Source of the DNA: Pararge aegeria | Taxonomy: Eukaryota; Arthropoda; Insecta; Lepidoptera; Nymphalidae | Direction: 5' to 3' | NCBI RefSeq assembly: GCF_905163445.1 | Contig: NC_053201.1 | Coordinates: forward strand, 630,001 to 694,000 | DNA: 64,000 nucleotides | In this document: positions 33,713 to 43,348 of the stretch, in pieces | How positions within the stretch are numbered: position 1 is the first letter of the stretch | How the letters are laid out: every line of letters starts with the position of its first letter | Translations under genes and position numbers: made by a program | Notes under the pieces: generated by a model | Databases searched by the model: none | Seen by the model: only the letters and a program-made list of their open reading frames with translations | What the model was told of the DNA's origin: nothing

Positions 33713-34225
33713 ATGAATTACATTATTCCCTGGTTCCTGTAACGGTGAAGGAAAACATCGTGTGAAAACCTGCACGCCTGACAGTTCTCCTTATCGTTCT
33801 CAAAGGTGTGTGAAATCTCCCATCCGCAGTTGCCCAGCGTGGTGAACTGCGGCTTTTACCCTTCTCATTCTGACAGGACACTCGTGCCCGGTTGCGCCCG
33901 TTTTGGGCTGATTATGATGACATTTAATTTGATTTAAGCACCATAAAAAAAGAAAGTGGACAGAGAAGCCACTTAAAAGCCTAGGTCGCGTTTTAGTTTG
34001 CAACGTTCTGAAATCGAATTCCGTCATACCACGCTCTCACGCTTAATGGAGAAGCATAGTTAACATGTTTTGTGCGCTTGCGCAGTTAATAGCACTACGT
34101 AGCGGGTGACAGTAGTTGATGGGATAGGAGACAACCTCTCGCCGCGGGGGACGGCAAAAACAACTGCGTCACTAATGACATATGCTCTTTTGGGCTTACA
34201 GGGTGATGCATACTATTATTATAAA

Positions 34226-34677
34226 CTAGCTGTTGCCCGCGACTTCGTCTGCGTTTGATATTGTTTTTTGATATCGCATTCAATTTAGTTTTGGTTCTAA
34301 AAAAATTTGAAGTATTCAGTATCGCTAAGTATTAAATGAGGGGTTTGCTGCTGTCCGCTGTGGAGTTCTGTCCTCTATCTCCAACCACATACATCAGATC
34401 TACACAAATTTTGGGCAAAATTAAATAAATATTATAGCCTCTATACTACAAAAATAATTATTTAAATCGGTTATAATTTTTCGGAGTTATGGTGTAAAAT
34501 CGTCAAACACTTTCATCCCCTCCCCCGAAGGAACCGAGCCGGGATAAAAAGTATCCTATATTACTTCTAACAATTCCAAGAATATGTTTACAAAGTTTTA
34601 TGAGGACCATTTAAGTAGTTTTGCGTGAAAGCGTAACAAATAAACTTACATTGACATTTATAATATTAGTAAAATGA
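34226..34677 (-). mobile_element. Helitron-like element with both termini
   Basis: The minus strand starts TCATTTTACTAATATTATAA (34677 leftward) preceded by A, and ends GCGGGCAACAGCTAG followed by T at 34226. This is the 5'-A|TC...CTAG|T-3' arrangement of Helitrons. At 452 bp with no Rep/helicase frame it is non-autonomous. The interior matches 38508-39049. Confidence 0.65.
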
Positions 34678-35540
34678 TAAATCTGCTTGTTTATCCGTTT
34701 GTTACCTATGGTGAGCTCAAGAACAGCACCGATTTTGATGTAATTTAGCAATATTGCATCTTAGAAATAGATTGCGGAATTATTTATTTTTTAATCCTAA
34801 TAGAAAGGTACTTGGGAAATGTTCCCGGGGGAATTAAAAACGAAGACTTAGTAAGCTTTACAGCTTTACAGCTGAATCAGTCTTGGCAATATTTTATATA
34901 TTTCTTGCAACCTAATTTCTTAAATCCGTTGGAAAACTATAAAAACTAAAACATACCGAGCAAGTTGCGGGCAATAGCTATAGTTTGTTATTATTTCGAC
35001 CATGATTCTTGATCTCATCGTATCTGAATCAGGAACCATATCAATAAAGCAAAAAGAGCACAATTTGTTTGGTGTAGTCAGTAATGATTAGTAATGACTA
35101 GAGCTTTGATGGAGCCGCCTATGGAAAGTGTTGACCATCTGGAATACAATATCTCTTCTTAACCTCAAAAATTATAATTAGCGACTCCAGAAGATTGAGC
35201 CAACAAAAACACATCAAATTAAAATCACCCTATATCTTCAAATCCCTGGGGACTGCACGTTCTAAATCATAACAGAACAACACAAATACAACGACAAAAA
35301 CAAACGAAAACGATCTCTATTTGTTAATCCACAAAGTTTAGAATTGTGTGTACTGATTTATTTTTTTATTTTAATACAGCGTGGGTCAATTAACGTTGGC
35401 ATAATGGGTGTATACAATAACATTAGATGCAGACAAACAGGCAAACGGGCCGTAGGTAATATGATCGCAAAGTGTCTACACAGCTACAGGGAATTAACTA
35501 GATTAGAGGTTAGATTATATTGCCATTTCTAATCAGTTTT
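34678..35540. other. AT-rich intronic DNA, nothing recognised
   Basis: It contains a partial Helitron-like word set at 34950-34985 (CCGAGCAAGTTGCGGGCAAT) but no intact element or gene. Confidence 0.4.
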
Positions 35541-35552
35541 AATATCAGTAGA

Positions 35553-36090
35553 TCTTTTCGTGACAGAGCTCCGGGGAAGTACTTTCGCCATGTTTATTTC
35601 TGCCGCTAAGCAGCACTGTTGCAATGCTGTGTTCCGGTCTGAAGGGCGTGGTTTCCGGTGTAATTACTGGTACAAGAGGCTTAATACCTGAATAATGACG
35701 GCCGATTGGCGGACCGGCCGTTTGCAGCGACCCTGCTTTCTGAGTCCGAGGCCGTGGGTTCTATTCCCACTACTGGAAAATGTTTGTGTGATGAGCATGA
35801 ATGTTTCTCAGTGTCTGGGTGTTTATATGTATATTCTAAGTATTTATGTATATTATTCATAAAAATATTCATCAGTCATCTTAGTACCCTTAACACAAGC
35901 TTCGCTTAAATTGGGGCTAGATGGCGATGTGTGTTTTGTCGTAGTATATTTATTTATTATTTATTTATTTTGAATACCTACGCCTCAGGTTAATGGACAC
36001 AGGGCGGCACGTAGCACTACGCGTTCTTTGCATACCCAGCGAAGTGTTGCTCTGTTTATAGGCGATTGTTTTCCACTTACCAGGTGGGCA
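35553..36090 (-). repeat. Rep-E copy interrupted by SINE-A
   Basis: GTGACAGAGCTCCGGGGAAG, TGCCGCTAAGCAGCACTGTT and GGCGTGGTTTCCGGTGTAA run to 35689. The rest resumes at 35973 with AATACCTACGCCTCAGGTTA. The uninterrupted order is seen at 47640-47900. Confidence 0.8.
35697..35972 (+). repeat. SINE-A copy in Rep-E, with 7-bp duplication
   Basis: Full SINE-A: GACGGCCGATTGGCGG head, GTGGGTTCTATTCCCAC, body, GGCGATGTGTGTTTTGTCGT and TTTA tail. AATACCT occurs at 35683-35689 and 35973-35979. The head has a small internal duplication (CGGACCGGCCG). Confidence 0.9.
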
Positions 36091-36402
36091 ATTTGCTTGG
36101 TCCGTTATTATTAGTTAAAAAAAAACAGTTACTCTAGAGTTACTCATAATTACATACATACAGAAGCGGTGATAGCGCATTGGGTAGAAGCTCGACTTCA
36201 CTTCGGGGGGCCAAGTTCGAAGCTCAGAACGCACCTCTAACTTCAAGTTATGTGCGTTTTATGTTATTAAAGTATAACTTGTTTCAACGGTGATGGAAAA
36301 TCGTGAGAAAACCTGCATGCCTGATTGATCTACATAATGTTCTAAAAGGTGTATGGAGTCCACCAATACACACTGGGCCAACGTGGTGGACTACGGGCTA
36401 AA

Positions 36403-36943
36403 CAGTGGCGTGCACTTCATACATGCACAAAAGCACTGCCTACCCTAAAATTTATATAGAGCTCGTATAGGAAGGAAGATTAGGAGATTATTAGGGATTA
36501 CGAGAAGGATTTCTGCCATTTTATGAGATTTTCCTGCTGTATGAAATCTTTGAGATGTCTCTCAATAAGTTCAAAGTTTATATAAAACATAAGCTTACAG
36601 AAAAATCCTATTATAATATTAAGGATTACGTAAACGATAAAAAAGCTTGGGTGTGAATTGCTCTAGCTTCATAGCTAAATAAATTTACTGTGAGATGGTG
36701 ATAAAAAAAAATTACCCGGCTAAGTTTGTTGTGGGCTCTTCTTAGACCAGGGCGCGTTTGGAACCCTCGTAGCTTTAGGTTTAAGTTGGCGAACGAAGTT
36801 ATCACCTTCCCCTTGCAATTAAGTAAACATGTATGTATGAACGCTTAATAAGTGCCTGTGATAGGCCTACGTGAATAAAGAAATTTTGAATTTGAATTTT
36901 GAATTTATGCATACCCTGGTAAGAAACCCAGTGCACGCCACTG
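36403..36943. mobile_element. hAT-type MITE containing a LINE fragment
   Basis: Ends CAGTGGCGTGCACTTCATAC and GTGCACGCCACTG are 13-14-bp inverted repeats identical in type to 6528-6642. The flanking octamers gggctaaa and ggccttaa are the expected 8-bp duplication with two differences. The interior is split by a CR1/L2-like LINE insertion. Confidence 0.85.
36445..36905 (+). mobile_element. CR1/L2-like LINE 3' end inside the hAT MITE
   Basis: The frame segment SLNKFKVYIKHKLTEKSYYN then IKDYVNDKKAWV is an RT C-terminal tail. The 3' UTR carries GGGCGCGTTTGGAACCCTCG and ends in GAATTTGAATTTTGAATTT. It lies between the MITE words CCCTAAAATTT and TTTATGCATACCC. The exact 5' junction is uncertain. 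Confidence 0.75.
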
Positions 36944-37380
36944 GGCCTTAACCCCTTCTCATTGTAGGGCGAAACCCGTACTCTGTAGTTGGCCGGTAAT
37001 GGATTTGATTATGATGACAAACATGTATAACACACGGAGTTTCCATACTCGACAGACGCAAACATTCCGTCGTATTCTAAAGCAAACCTTTGCAACTAAT
37101 CACACTAAAGTGTAAGGCACAAAAACCTGTTAATATTGGTGTTAAGTTTTTGCATCTCACCGTCGGGTTTCCGGTGCTCGGTTATTTAATAAGCTGTCAA
37201 ATGAACGTGTATTATGACACGTGCTACTTCACAAACAGTGGCTGGAGATAAATAAACAATGTGAGCGAAGAGGCGACAAAAACCATGCCTCAAATGGCTC
37301 GGTTTGCCGGGTGATTCGCCAAATGACTCGAAAGAAAACACAACGCTTCTTTGCATTGATTTTCTTATATTGTATTGAAG

Positions 37381-37515
37381 TATGAATGAATGAATGAATA
37401 CACTTTTATTGTACACCAAAGAAACAAAAAGTAGTTACAAAGATATAAATACAATCAAGAGAGTACAATTTGGTGGCCTTATCGCTACATAGCGATTTCT
37501 TCCAGGCAACCAATA
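37381..37515 (-). mobile_element. LINE 3' tail (TAGCGATAAGGCCACC family)
   Basis: Close copy of 24700-24840, with the same ATGAATGAATGAATGAATAC start and GTGGCCTTATCGCTACATAG. Confidence 0.65.
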
Positions 37516-37654
37516 ATAAAGTAGAAAGAAGTACCTATTCTAAAACTCACATCCTCAGTCTATAACCGTTTTACTGCTTGTCACAGGCCTCTATTCTCAT
37601 AAGGCAAAGCCTTTTAGGGCATAGACCCACCATGCTGCTCCTATGTGGGCTTTA

Positions 37655-37890
37655 CCGATATTGCTCTAACTTCATAGCTAAATATTACCTCGACTGTGAG
37701 ATGGTGATAGCAAAAAAAACCTAGCTAAGTTTGGTGTGGGCTCTTCTTAGTACAGGGCGCGTTTGGAACACGCTAGCTTTAGTTTTAAGTTAACACCATC
37801 ACCTAACATTAGTGGTAACATGTTACATGTATGAACGCTTCATAAGTGCCTGCGATAAGGTCTACGTGAATAAAACAGTTTTGAATTTGA
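37655..37890 (+). mobile_element. CR1/L2-like LINE 3' end, second subfamily
   Basis: CTAACTTCATAGCTAAATAT, TGTGAGATGGTGATAGC, AGGGCGCGTTTGGAAC and GTGCCTGCGATAAGG, ending TTGAATTTGATTTTG. Confidence 0.65.
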
Positions 37891-38002
37891 TTTTGATAAC
37901 ATTAACATTTTCATTTAAATTCTAAAAATGATAATCGAGTATATACTGGAAAGGCGACCGTCCCCTTCAGGATGGTAATTGGAAAATCATCGCCTATAGA
38001 GT

Positions 38003-38148
38003 CAAAGTCAAATTCAACGTCAAAAATATCTTTATTCAAGTAGGCCCATGGGCGGCACTTTTGATGCGTACGTAAGAATTACACGATAGTGAGATGATGG
38101 CGATAACCGCATTCGTAAACTTAAAACTAAAGCTACGAGGGTTCCAAA
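38003..38148 (-). mobile_element. CR1/L2-like LINE 3' end, second subfamily
   Basis: GTCAAAAATATCTTTATTCA, TTTTGATGCGTACG and AAAGCTACGAGGGTTCCAAA, in the opposite orientation to the next fragment. Confidence 0.65.
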
Positions 38149-38152
38149 CATA

Positions 38153-38252
38153 TATGGTGGTAGAGTCACACAAACATACATACTTGACGTTTCAAAAGTG
38201 CTTATAAAGTAGGCCTACTTGAAATAAATGAATTTGAATTTGAATTTGAATA
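38153..38252 (+). mobile_element. CR1/L2-like LINE 3' end, first subfamily
   Basis: GGTGGTAGAGTCACACAAAC, TTGACGTTTCAAAAGTGC and the GAATTTGAATTTGAATTTG tail. Confidence 0.7.
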
Positions 38253-38264
38253 TATAAACAGCAA

Positions 38265-38475
38265 AACTTCGCGGGACATACAAGGAACACGTCCTGCAAT
38301 GTGCCGCCCGACGTCCATCAACCTAAGGCGTAGGTGTTAAGCCTCTTGAGCATGAAATCGTATCGGCAACCACGCCCTTCAACCGCAACACACCAATGCT
38401 GCTTGGCGGCACCAAAAAGCATGGCGGTAGTACTTGCTACCCCGAACAATTTCTGTCACATAGTACCTACAACTA
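38265..38475 (+). repeat. Rep-E copy
   Basis: AACTTCGCGGGACATACAAG, CGTCCATCAACCTAAGGCG, TTGGCGGCACCAAAAAGCAT. Confidence 0.75.
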
Positions 38476-38507
38476 CTGCAATTATGATTGAGGGTTTATA
38501 ATGATAA

Positions 38508-39049
38508 CTAGCTGTTGCCCGCGACTTCGTCTGTGTTTGATTTTGTTTTTATATGTGGCATTCAATTCAATAGTTGTAGTTCTAAAAAAATTTAAAGTAT
38601 TCAGTATCGCTAAGCCTTAAATGCGGGGTTTGCTGCTGTCTGCTCAGGACAGCAGCAAACCCCGCATGCCAATTCTATAAACAAAATCAAACGCAGACGA
38701 AGTCGCGGGCAACATTTAAGGCGAGGAGTTCTGTCCCCTATCTCCAACCAGATCTACACAAAGTTTAGGCAAAATTAAACACATATTATAACCTCTATAG
38801 TACAAAAAATATTATTTAAATCGGTTATAATTTGTCGGAGTTATGGTGTAAAATCGTCAAACACTTTCATCCCCTCTCCCAAAGGAACCGAGCTTAAAGT
38901 CGGGATAAAGAGTATCCTATATTACTTCTAACACTTCCAAGAATATTTGTACAAAGTTTCATGAGGATCGGTTAAGTCGTTTTTGCGTGAAAGCGTAACA
39001 AACAAACAAACTTACATTGACAGTTATAATATTAGTAGGGAAGTAGGGA
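38508..39049 (-). mobile_element. Helitron-like element rearranged by an internal inverted duplication
   Basis: Minus-strand 3' terminus GCGGGCAACAGCTAG at 38508, followed by T. The 5' end is near TCCCTACTAATATTATAAC at about 39041-39049. It matches 34226-34677 except for an insert of about 75 bp at 38641-38715 that is an inverted copy of its own terminal region. Confidence 0.65.
38621..38667. repeat. Perfect 20-bp snap-back inverted duplication
   Basis: ATGCGGGGTTTGCTGCTGTC (38621-38640) is followed by TGCTCAG and its exact reverse complement (38648-38667). The inversion continues with an inverted copy of the element terminus at 38674-38713. Confidence 0.95.
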
Positions 39050-39116
39050 TAGGTATGTTTAGGATGGTACACCTATACTTACGAAGCGTTTGAATGCTAA
39101 TAAGGTATTGAGGTGT

Positions 39117-39612
39117 GAAGCGGTGATAGCCTAGTAGGTGGGACTTCGGCTTTACTTATCTTATTTTGGCCTTAGTTGTATTAATAAAGAAATTTATTAT
39201 TAACTTTTATTATTTATTTTTGTGGGGCTGAGTTCGAAGTTACCTGCTTTTTCAAATTTATGTCAAATTTAAAATTCATTTATTTCAAGTAGTACTAGGC
39301 CTAGTTGATAGACGTAGTAGTAGACAAACTCTACCACCGGTTCGGAAGGTAGATTCTACTGAGAAGCAACGGCACGGCAATTATCTCAGCAGATTGCTCT
39401 TTTCCAACATTATTTTATAGTTTAACAATCTTTAGAATTTTTCTATTTTGCGAGAGATGAGAGCGGAGTTGCCTGCGTCTAAGCAGCCTTGTCGTTAAAA
39501 CAATAAAATATCACTTGCTTTTACGGTGAAGGAAAACATCGTGAGGAAAGCTGAGAAGTCCACCAATCAGACTGTGGCTTAAACCCTTCTCATACTGAGT
39601 GGAGACTGAGAT
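39117..39612 (+). repeat. SINE-B copy interrupted by a CR1/L2-like LINE fragment
   Basis: Head AAGCGGTGATAGCCTAGTAG and GGGGCTGAGTTCGAAG to about 39262. It resumes at 39502 with ATATCACTTGCTTTTACGGT, AACATCGTGAGGAAAGC and CCCTTCTCATACTGAG. Confidence 0.75.
39262..39500 (-). mobile_element. CR1/L2-like LINE 3' end inside SINE-B
   Basis: AAATTCATTTATTTCAAGTA, ACTCTACCACCGGTTCGG, AGATTCTACTGAGAAGC and TTTTGCGAGAGATGAGAGCG. Confidence 0.7.
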
Positions 39613-39627
39613 AATGGGTTGTTGATA

Positions 39628-39902
39628 ATAAATAAATAAATAAATAAATAAATAAATATACTACGACAATACACACATCGCCACCTAGCCCCAAAGTAAG
39701 CATAGCTTGTGTTATGGATACTAAGATGACTGATGAATATTTTTATGAATAATATACATAAATACTTAGAATATACATATAAACACCCAGACACTGAAAA
39801 ACACTCATGCTCATCACACAAACATTTTCCAGTTGTGGGAATCGAACCCAAGGCCTTGGACTCAGAAAGCAGGGTCGCAGCAAACTGCGTCAATCGGCCG
39901 TC
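39628..39902 (-). repeat. SINE-A copy, full length
   Basis: AAAT-repeat tail (39628-39658), CTACGACAATACACACATCG, body, and head CAATCGGCCGTC. GATAAT occurs near both ends (39624, 39908) but a clean duplication is not certain. Confidence 0.9.
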
Positions 39903-39941
39903 AATCAGATAATGATGTGAAGGTAAGCAGATTAAATATTT

Positions 39942-39982
39942 CCTGCACACAATATCCGAAATATATCTATATTGTGTGCAGG
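39942..39982. repeat. Perfect 14-bp inverted repeat
   Basis: CCTGCACACAATAT and its exact reverse complement with a 13-bp spacer. Confidence 0.85.
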
Positions 39983-40021
39983 TATTTGTAGAACAATGAT
40001 AGGCAAGTAGGCAACTATAGG

Positions 40022-40260
40022 CTCGCCGCGCGATAGCTGCTGTTCTGTCGGCTATTAATTGATGGCAGTGCGTCGCGGTGACACAGCTTTAATTAGTGTC
40101 GCCATCTGCGCCGCGTCACGGGGGACGCCACCTTGGATGGTATAATTATCTCGCGTGATGCTTAAGTGGCTCAAGGTGCAAGCATGAGCGACTGGCGAGT
40201 TGGACGTTCTTTCGAAACAAACAAATCGAAATAGGCGTGACGACAGTAACAAAGAATCGC
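40022..40260. promoter_or_regulatory. Repeat-free GC-rich island with homeodomain-like sites
   Basis: It carries TATTAATTGATGG, CTTTAATTAGTGTCGCC, TATAATTATC and TTAAGTGG (40162-40169), the last fitting the NK2-class consensus YAAGTGG. It stands out from flanking AT-rich DNA. Regulatory role inferred. Confidence 0.35.
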
Positions 40261-40789
40261 TAAAAAATGGTATTAATTTATATTATAAGATTCAGGTATT
40301 ATGAAAAACCTATCTTTTATTTACAATAAGAAGTTGTCAATTTATATCTTTACTTTTAATATTTACAAAAACCAAATATCTTAAAATAAGATAAGATAAT
40401 TCGCAAGGGTACTTATGTTTTAACTTAATCGCCATGCCTATTCTGTAATCAAACAGACTTAAAATGGAAGTAAGCGCTGGGCCAATATTTCACCTGATAT
40501 CATAATAACAGGTTTCAGTTAGTCGAAATGGAATTTGGCGAACTTTGAAGTTGTCCGGTAGTTAAATAATAAAACCATCCAGACTCGTTCTTATTAATCT
40601 ATCTCAAATCTATAAAAATAAATTCTATTACTACCATCTTTTCTTTTTATAATTAAAAACGGCTAAAGTTGAGTCTCGTTGTATTATAATTCATAAAAAG
40701 GAATTTACACCCGCAGTCTTCCGATACTCACAGAAACCTAAAACTTCGACAAAACAACATTTGGAATTGTATTATTTGCCTAATTAATT

Positions 40790-40975
40790 TAAAATGACAT
40801 TATTGCTTATTTCTGATTGTTGTATTTTTATAGTTTAAATTGTAATGTAATTTATATTTTATTTTTTATTTTTATAAACATTTGCACACTGTCTGTAACA
40901 GTCGATTGTAAAGGGTCTGTTTAATGAAATGTGTACTTCTTATGTACCCACAATTTGGCAAATAAATAAATATTA
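40790..40975 (+). mobile_element. LINE 3' UTR-like tail
   Basis: AT-rich, with ACACTGTCTGTAACAGTCG and AATTTGGCAAATAAATAAAT, a poly(A)-signal-like end with TAAA repeats. Confidence 0.4.
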
Positions 40976-41213
40976 ATATTATTGCGATATGCCAATCAAG
41001 TCACGTTTTGATTCAAAATCTTATTAAACTCACAATCACTGATACAGAGATTATGATTGATGTCACTTCTTTTGGATAAATCCAAATTTATGTCCAAGTG
41101 TAGATACGATGATTAAATTATCAGAAATTCGACTATTAATAATTACTAAGCCCGCTTCCGCTTATGATTTAAGATTTATATGAGAGCGTAGTGTGTAAAC
41201 TTACAGCTGGCGG

Positions 41214-41273
41214 GTAAGCACTTAATTTGGTGGAGATTTCGAAGAATCCCGACCGAGATGTCGGCCGTTTAAT
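41214..41273. other. Short sequence duplicated 1.7 kb away
   Basis: TAAGCACTTAATTTGGTGG, AGATTTCGAAGAATCCC and GAGATGT resemble 42963-43012 (GAAGCGTTTAATTTGGTG, AGATTTCGTAGAACC, GAGATGT), about 80 percent over 45 bp by eye. It matches no repeat family listed here. Confidence 0.5.
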
Positions 41274-41309
41274 GACTCGCGCGAGGGAATTTGTCAACAC
41301 TTGCATGGC

Positions 41310-41380
41310 ATCATCATCTCCGCCCTCCGCAGTCCCACTGCTGGGCACAGGCCTCGACTAATCCGAGGGATTTCTTTTGT
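41310..41380 (-). repeat. Interspersed repeat with CTGCTGGGCACAGGCC
   Basis: TGGCATCATCATCTCCG and CAGTCCCACTGCTGGGCACA. Relatives occur at 50.04 and 50.72 kb. Confidence 0.5.
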
Positions 41381-41676
41381 ATTACAGGGAATAAAATACA
41401 ATACATCAATATTTTATTAATTTAAGTGGTTTAAAATAAATAGAGTAATTAAATCTGTCTGTCATGTATCACATATACATGTCGTGGACCTTTTTTAAAC
41501 AATTATATCATGACTCAAATCGGAGAGGCTATATTATAGTCCTTATAAAAATATTACTGTTGGTGGTTTGTAGAATTACTGAATCCGCCAAGGAAAAACT
41601 ATTCAAGACACCTGTTTTGATTATTAAAACAAAATCTACCAAGTCAAAAAAAGGTTTCCCATATAATATCTTCAGA

Positions 41677-41715
41677 AGGGGTTTCAGATAGTACTTCAGA
41701 CTGTCTGAAACCCCT
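41677..41715. repeat. Perfect 12-bp inverted repeat
   Basis: AGGGGTTTCAGA and TCTGAAACCCCT with a 15-bp spacer, at the 5' junction of the LINE fragment that follows. Confidence 0.8.
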
Positions 41716-42225
41716 CCAGGCTCGTCGACAGGTTCGTGATATTGTTTTTTTGTTTAAAATTTTAAGGAATGAAATTGATACTCCAAAACTACTTAGTAGA
41801 ATTGGTTTTGTTTGTCCAAAGAATATTATATCTAGGCGAAAATCCCCTCCATTTTATTTGCCCTTAGTCAGATCAAAATACGCTCTTAATAGTTATATTT
41901 ATAGAGCTACTCAAAGCTATAATAATAACTTCTCTGATTTAGATTTATTTAATCTTACTCTTGCTCAGTTAAAAAAACATCTTTATTCTAAATTCTAACT
42001 TCTAATTGTTTTACGTAAAAGTTAGTATTCCCTTATTTACATTATCTGTCAATAATATGTGTTTATACATATTTTAAAGTTTCATAATTATGTTATAAGT
42101 TTGCTGTCAATTTTAATGTATTTCGTTAGATTTATTAGCGGCTACTTAATTGGTGTATGTGTTATTTTCTTTGTACTAATTTTAAGTATTAAGTATACTG
42201 TTTGGGCCTTAATAAATAAATAAAA
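41716..42225 (+). mobile_element. Non-LTR retrotransposon 3' end (Jockey/CR1 group)
   Basis: The frame reads LSRIGFVCPKNIISRRKSPP, FYLPLVRSKYALNSYIYRAT and LFNLTLAQLKKHL to a stop at 41998. This is an RT C-terminal tail like ...R....F..P..RT.Y..NSPI.RA...YN of insect LINEs. A 3' UTR of about 200 bp ends in TAAATAAATAAAATAAATAA. 5' truncated. Confidence 0.7.
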
Positions 42226-42689
42226 TAAATAAAAAAATAATAGTTCTAAGTCATATATCGAGAAAATCCAAATATAGCAAAAACTAATAAATAAGATTGG
42301 CCTTTCCTGCGACGACATCGCGACGTTATTCATAATACATTCAGTGATTGATGTCTTATAAACAAAATTTACTCTGTACACACGTTGGAAGTTATACTTA
42401 TTTGGCGTAATAAGATAAAAGTATTTTCAAAAATTTTAAACATTTTCTCTCATAATTTTTCCCTAACGCGCTAAGAGAAGTATAACTTCAAAAAGAGTAC
42501 TAATGAAAATACAGATCCAATAATAGGACCTAGAACACAACTTGCAGCGACCATTGCCAGTCTGTGAAAGTCTCATCAAAATCAATATAGCAGTTTGAAA
42601 GATCTGTCAGAATAAACATACTACAGCCATTATAAGTACGTTTGTTAGTAATTGGAAGCGAGGATAAGTGTTCTAGTGTTCAAGACTGC

Positions 42690-42865
42690 CTTTAAACTAT
42701 GTGCGTTTTAAGCAATTATAATATAATTTGCTTTAAGGGTGAAGGAAATCATCGTGAGGAAGCCTGGATACTTGAGAGCTTTTCATAATGTTCTAAAAGA
42801 CATGTGTAGCCCACCAATCCGCACTGGACCAGCGTGGTTGATAACGGCCATAATCCTTCTCATGA
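42690..42865 (+). repeat. SINE-B copy, head missing
   Basis: TATGTGCGTTTTAAGCAATT, AGGGTGAAGGAAATCATCGT, CCACCAATCCGCACTGGACC and CTTCTCATGATG. Confidence 0.7.
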
Positions 42866-42962
42866 TGCAGCTATTAAGAAATTAAATGTTCTTTTAATCT
42901 ACTTATAAACTCTAGTTTCTTATGCCTTGGAGTTGACCGTTTCCAAAGCACGTTAGTTACAC

Positions 42963-43012
42963 CGAAGCGTTTAATTTGGTGAGATTTCGTAGAACCGAGC
43001 GGAGAGATGTGA
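42963..43012. other. Partner of the duplicated short sequence at 41214
   Basis: See 41214-41273. Same orientation, about 1 kb from the homeodomain exon. Confidence 0.5.
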
Positions 43013-43101
43013 TGACCTATTAAATATGATCTTTAATTCATTATTGAATGAGACATCTATAAAGCGATAGTATCTCATTTTTTTTTAAATCTAAATACGT
43101 A

Positions 43102-43250
43102 TGCGGTTGTTGTGCCTACTGGTTAGAGCTACGGCCTTCCTTTCGAGTGATCGAGTTCGATCATCGGCACGAACCGGAGTTAAACTTTTCGGAGTTATGT
43201 GCGTTTCTAATTTATTAAAATAAATAAATTACTTGCTTTAACGATGAACA
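43102..43250 (+). repeat. SINE-B 5' part fused to a LINE tail
   Basis: Head GTTGTGCCTACTGGTTAGAG, GATCGAGTTCGATCATC, TTACTTGCTTTAACGATGAA; then at 43258 a CR1/L2-like tail begins. Confidence 0.65.
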
Positions 43251-43257
43251 AAAGCAT

Positions 43258-43320
43258 ACACCGACTTGACGTTTCAAAAGTGCTTATGAACTAGGCCTCA
43301 ATTTTGAATTATGAATTTTA
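43258..43320 (+). mobile_element. CR1/L2-like LINE tail fragment
   Basis: CCGACTTGACGTTTCAAAAG, TGCTTATGAACTAGGCC and AATTTTGAATTATGAATTTT. Confidence 0.6.
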
Positions 43321-43348
43321 TTTGTTGAATCGGTCAGCGAATCTATTA

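Larger units (their letters stand above)
33033..33922 (+). repeat. SINE-B copy split by two LINE fragments
   Basis: The head and upper body (GTAAGGCTAGTTGTTAGAGC, CAAGTTCGATCCCCGTCACG, TTATGCAATTAAAATATC) stop at about 33160. The rest (TGTAACGGTGAAGGAAAACA, GAGAACCAT-like and GCCCAGCGTGGTGAAC) resumes at about 33722. Between them lie RTE and CR1/L2-like fragments. Confidence 0.7.
36167..37020 (+). repeat. SINE-B copy interrupted by a hAT MITE
   Basis: Head AGCGGTGATAGCGCATTGGG, GCCAAGTTCGAAGCTC, body to GTGGACTACGGGCTAAA (36402). It resumes at 36944 with GGCCTTAACCCCTTCTCATT and the tail TGATTATGATGAC. Confidence 0.85.

Noticed and set aside
39579..39950. 123-codon minus-strand frame
   Set aside because: Almost entirely SINE-A; similar frames appear in every intact SINE-A copy because the family consensus is open in that frame.
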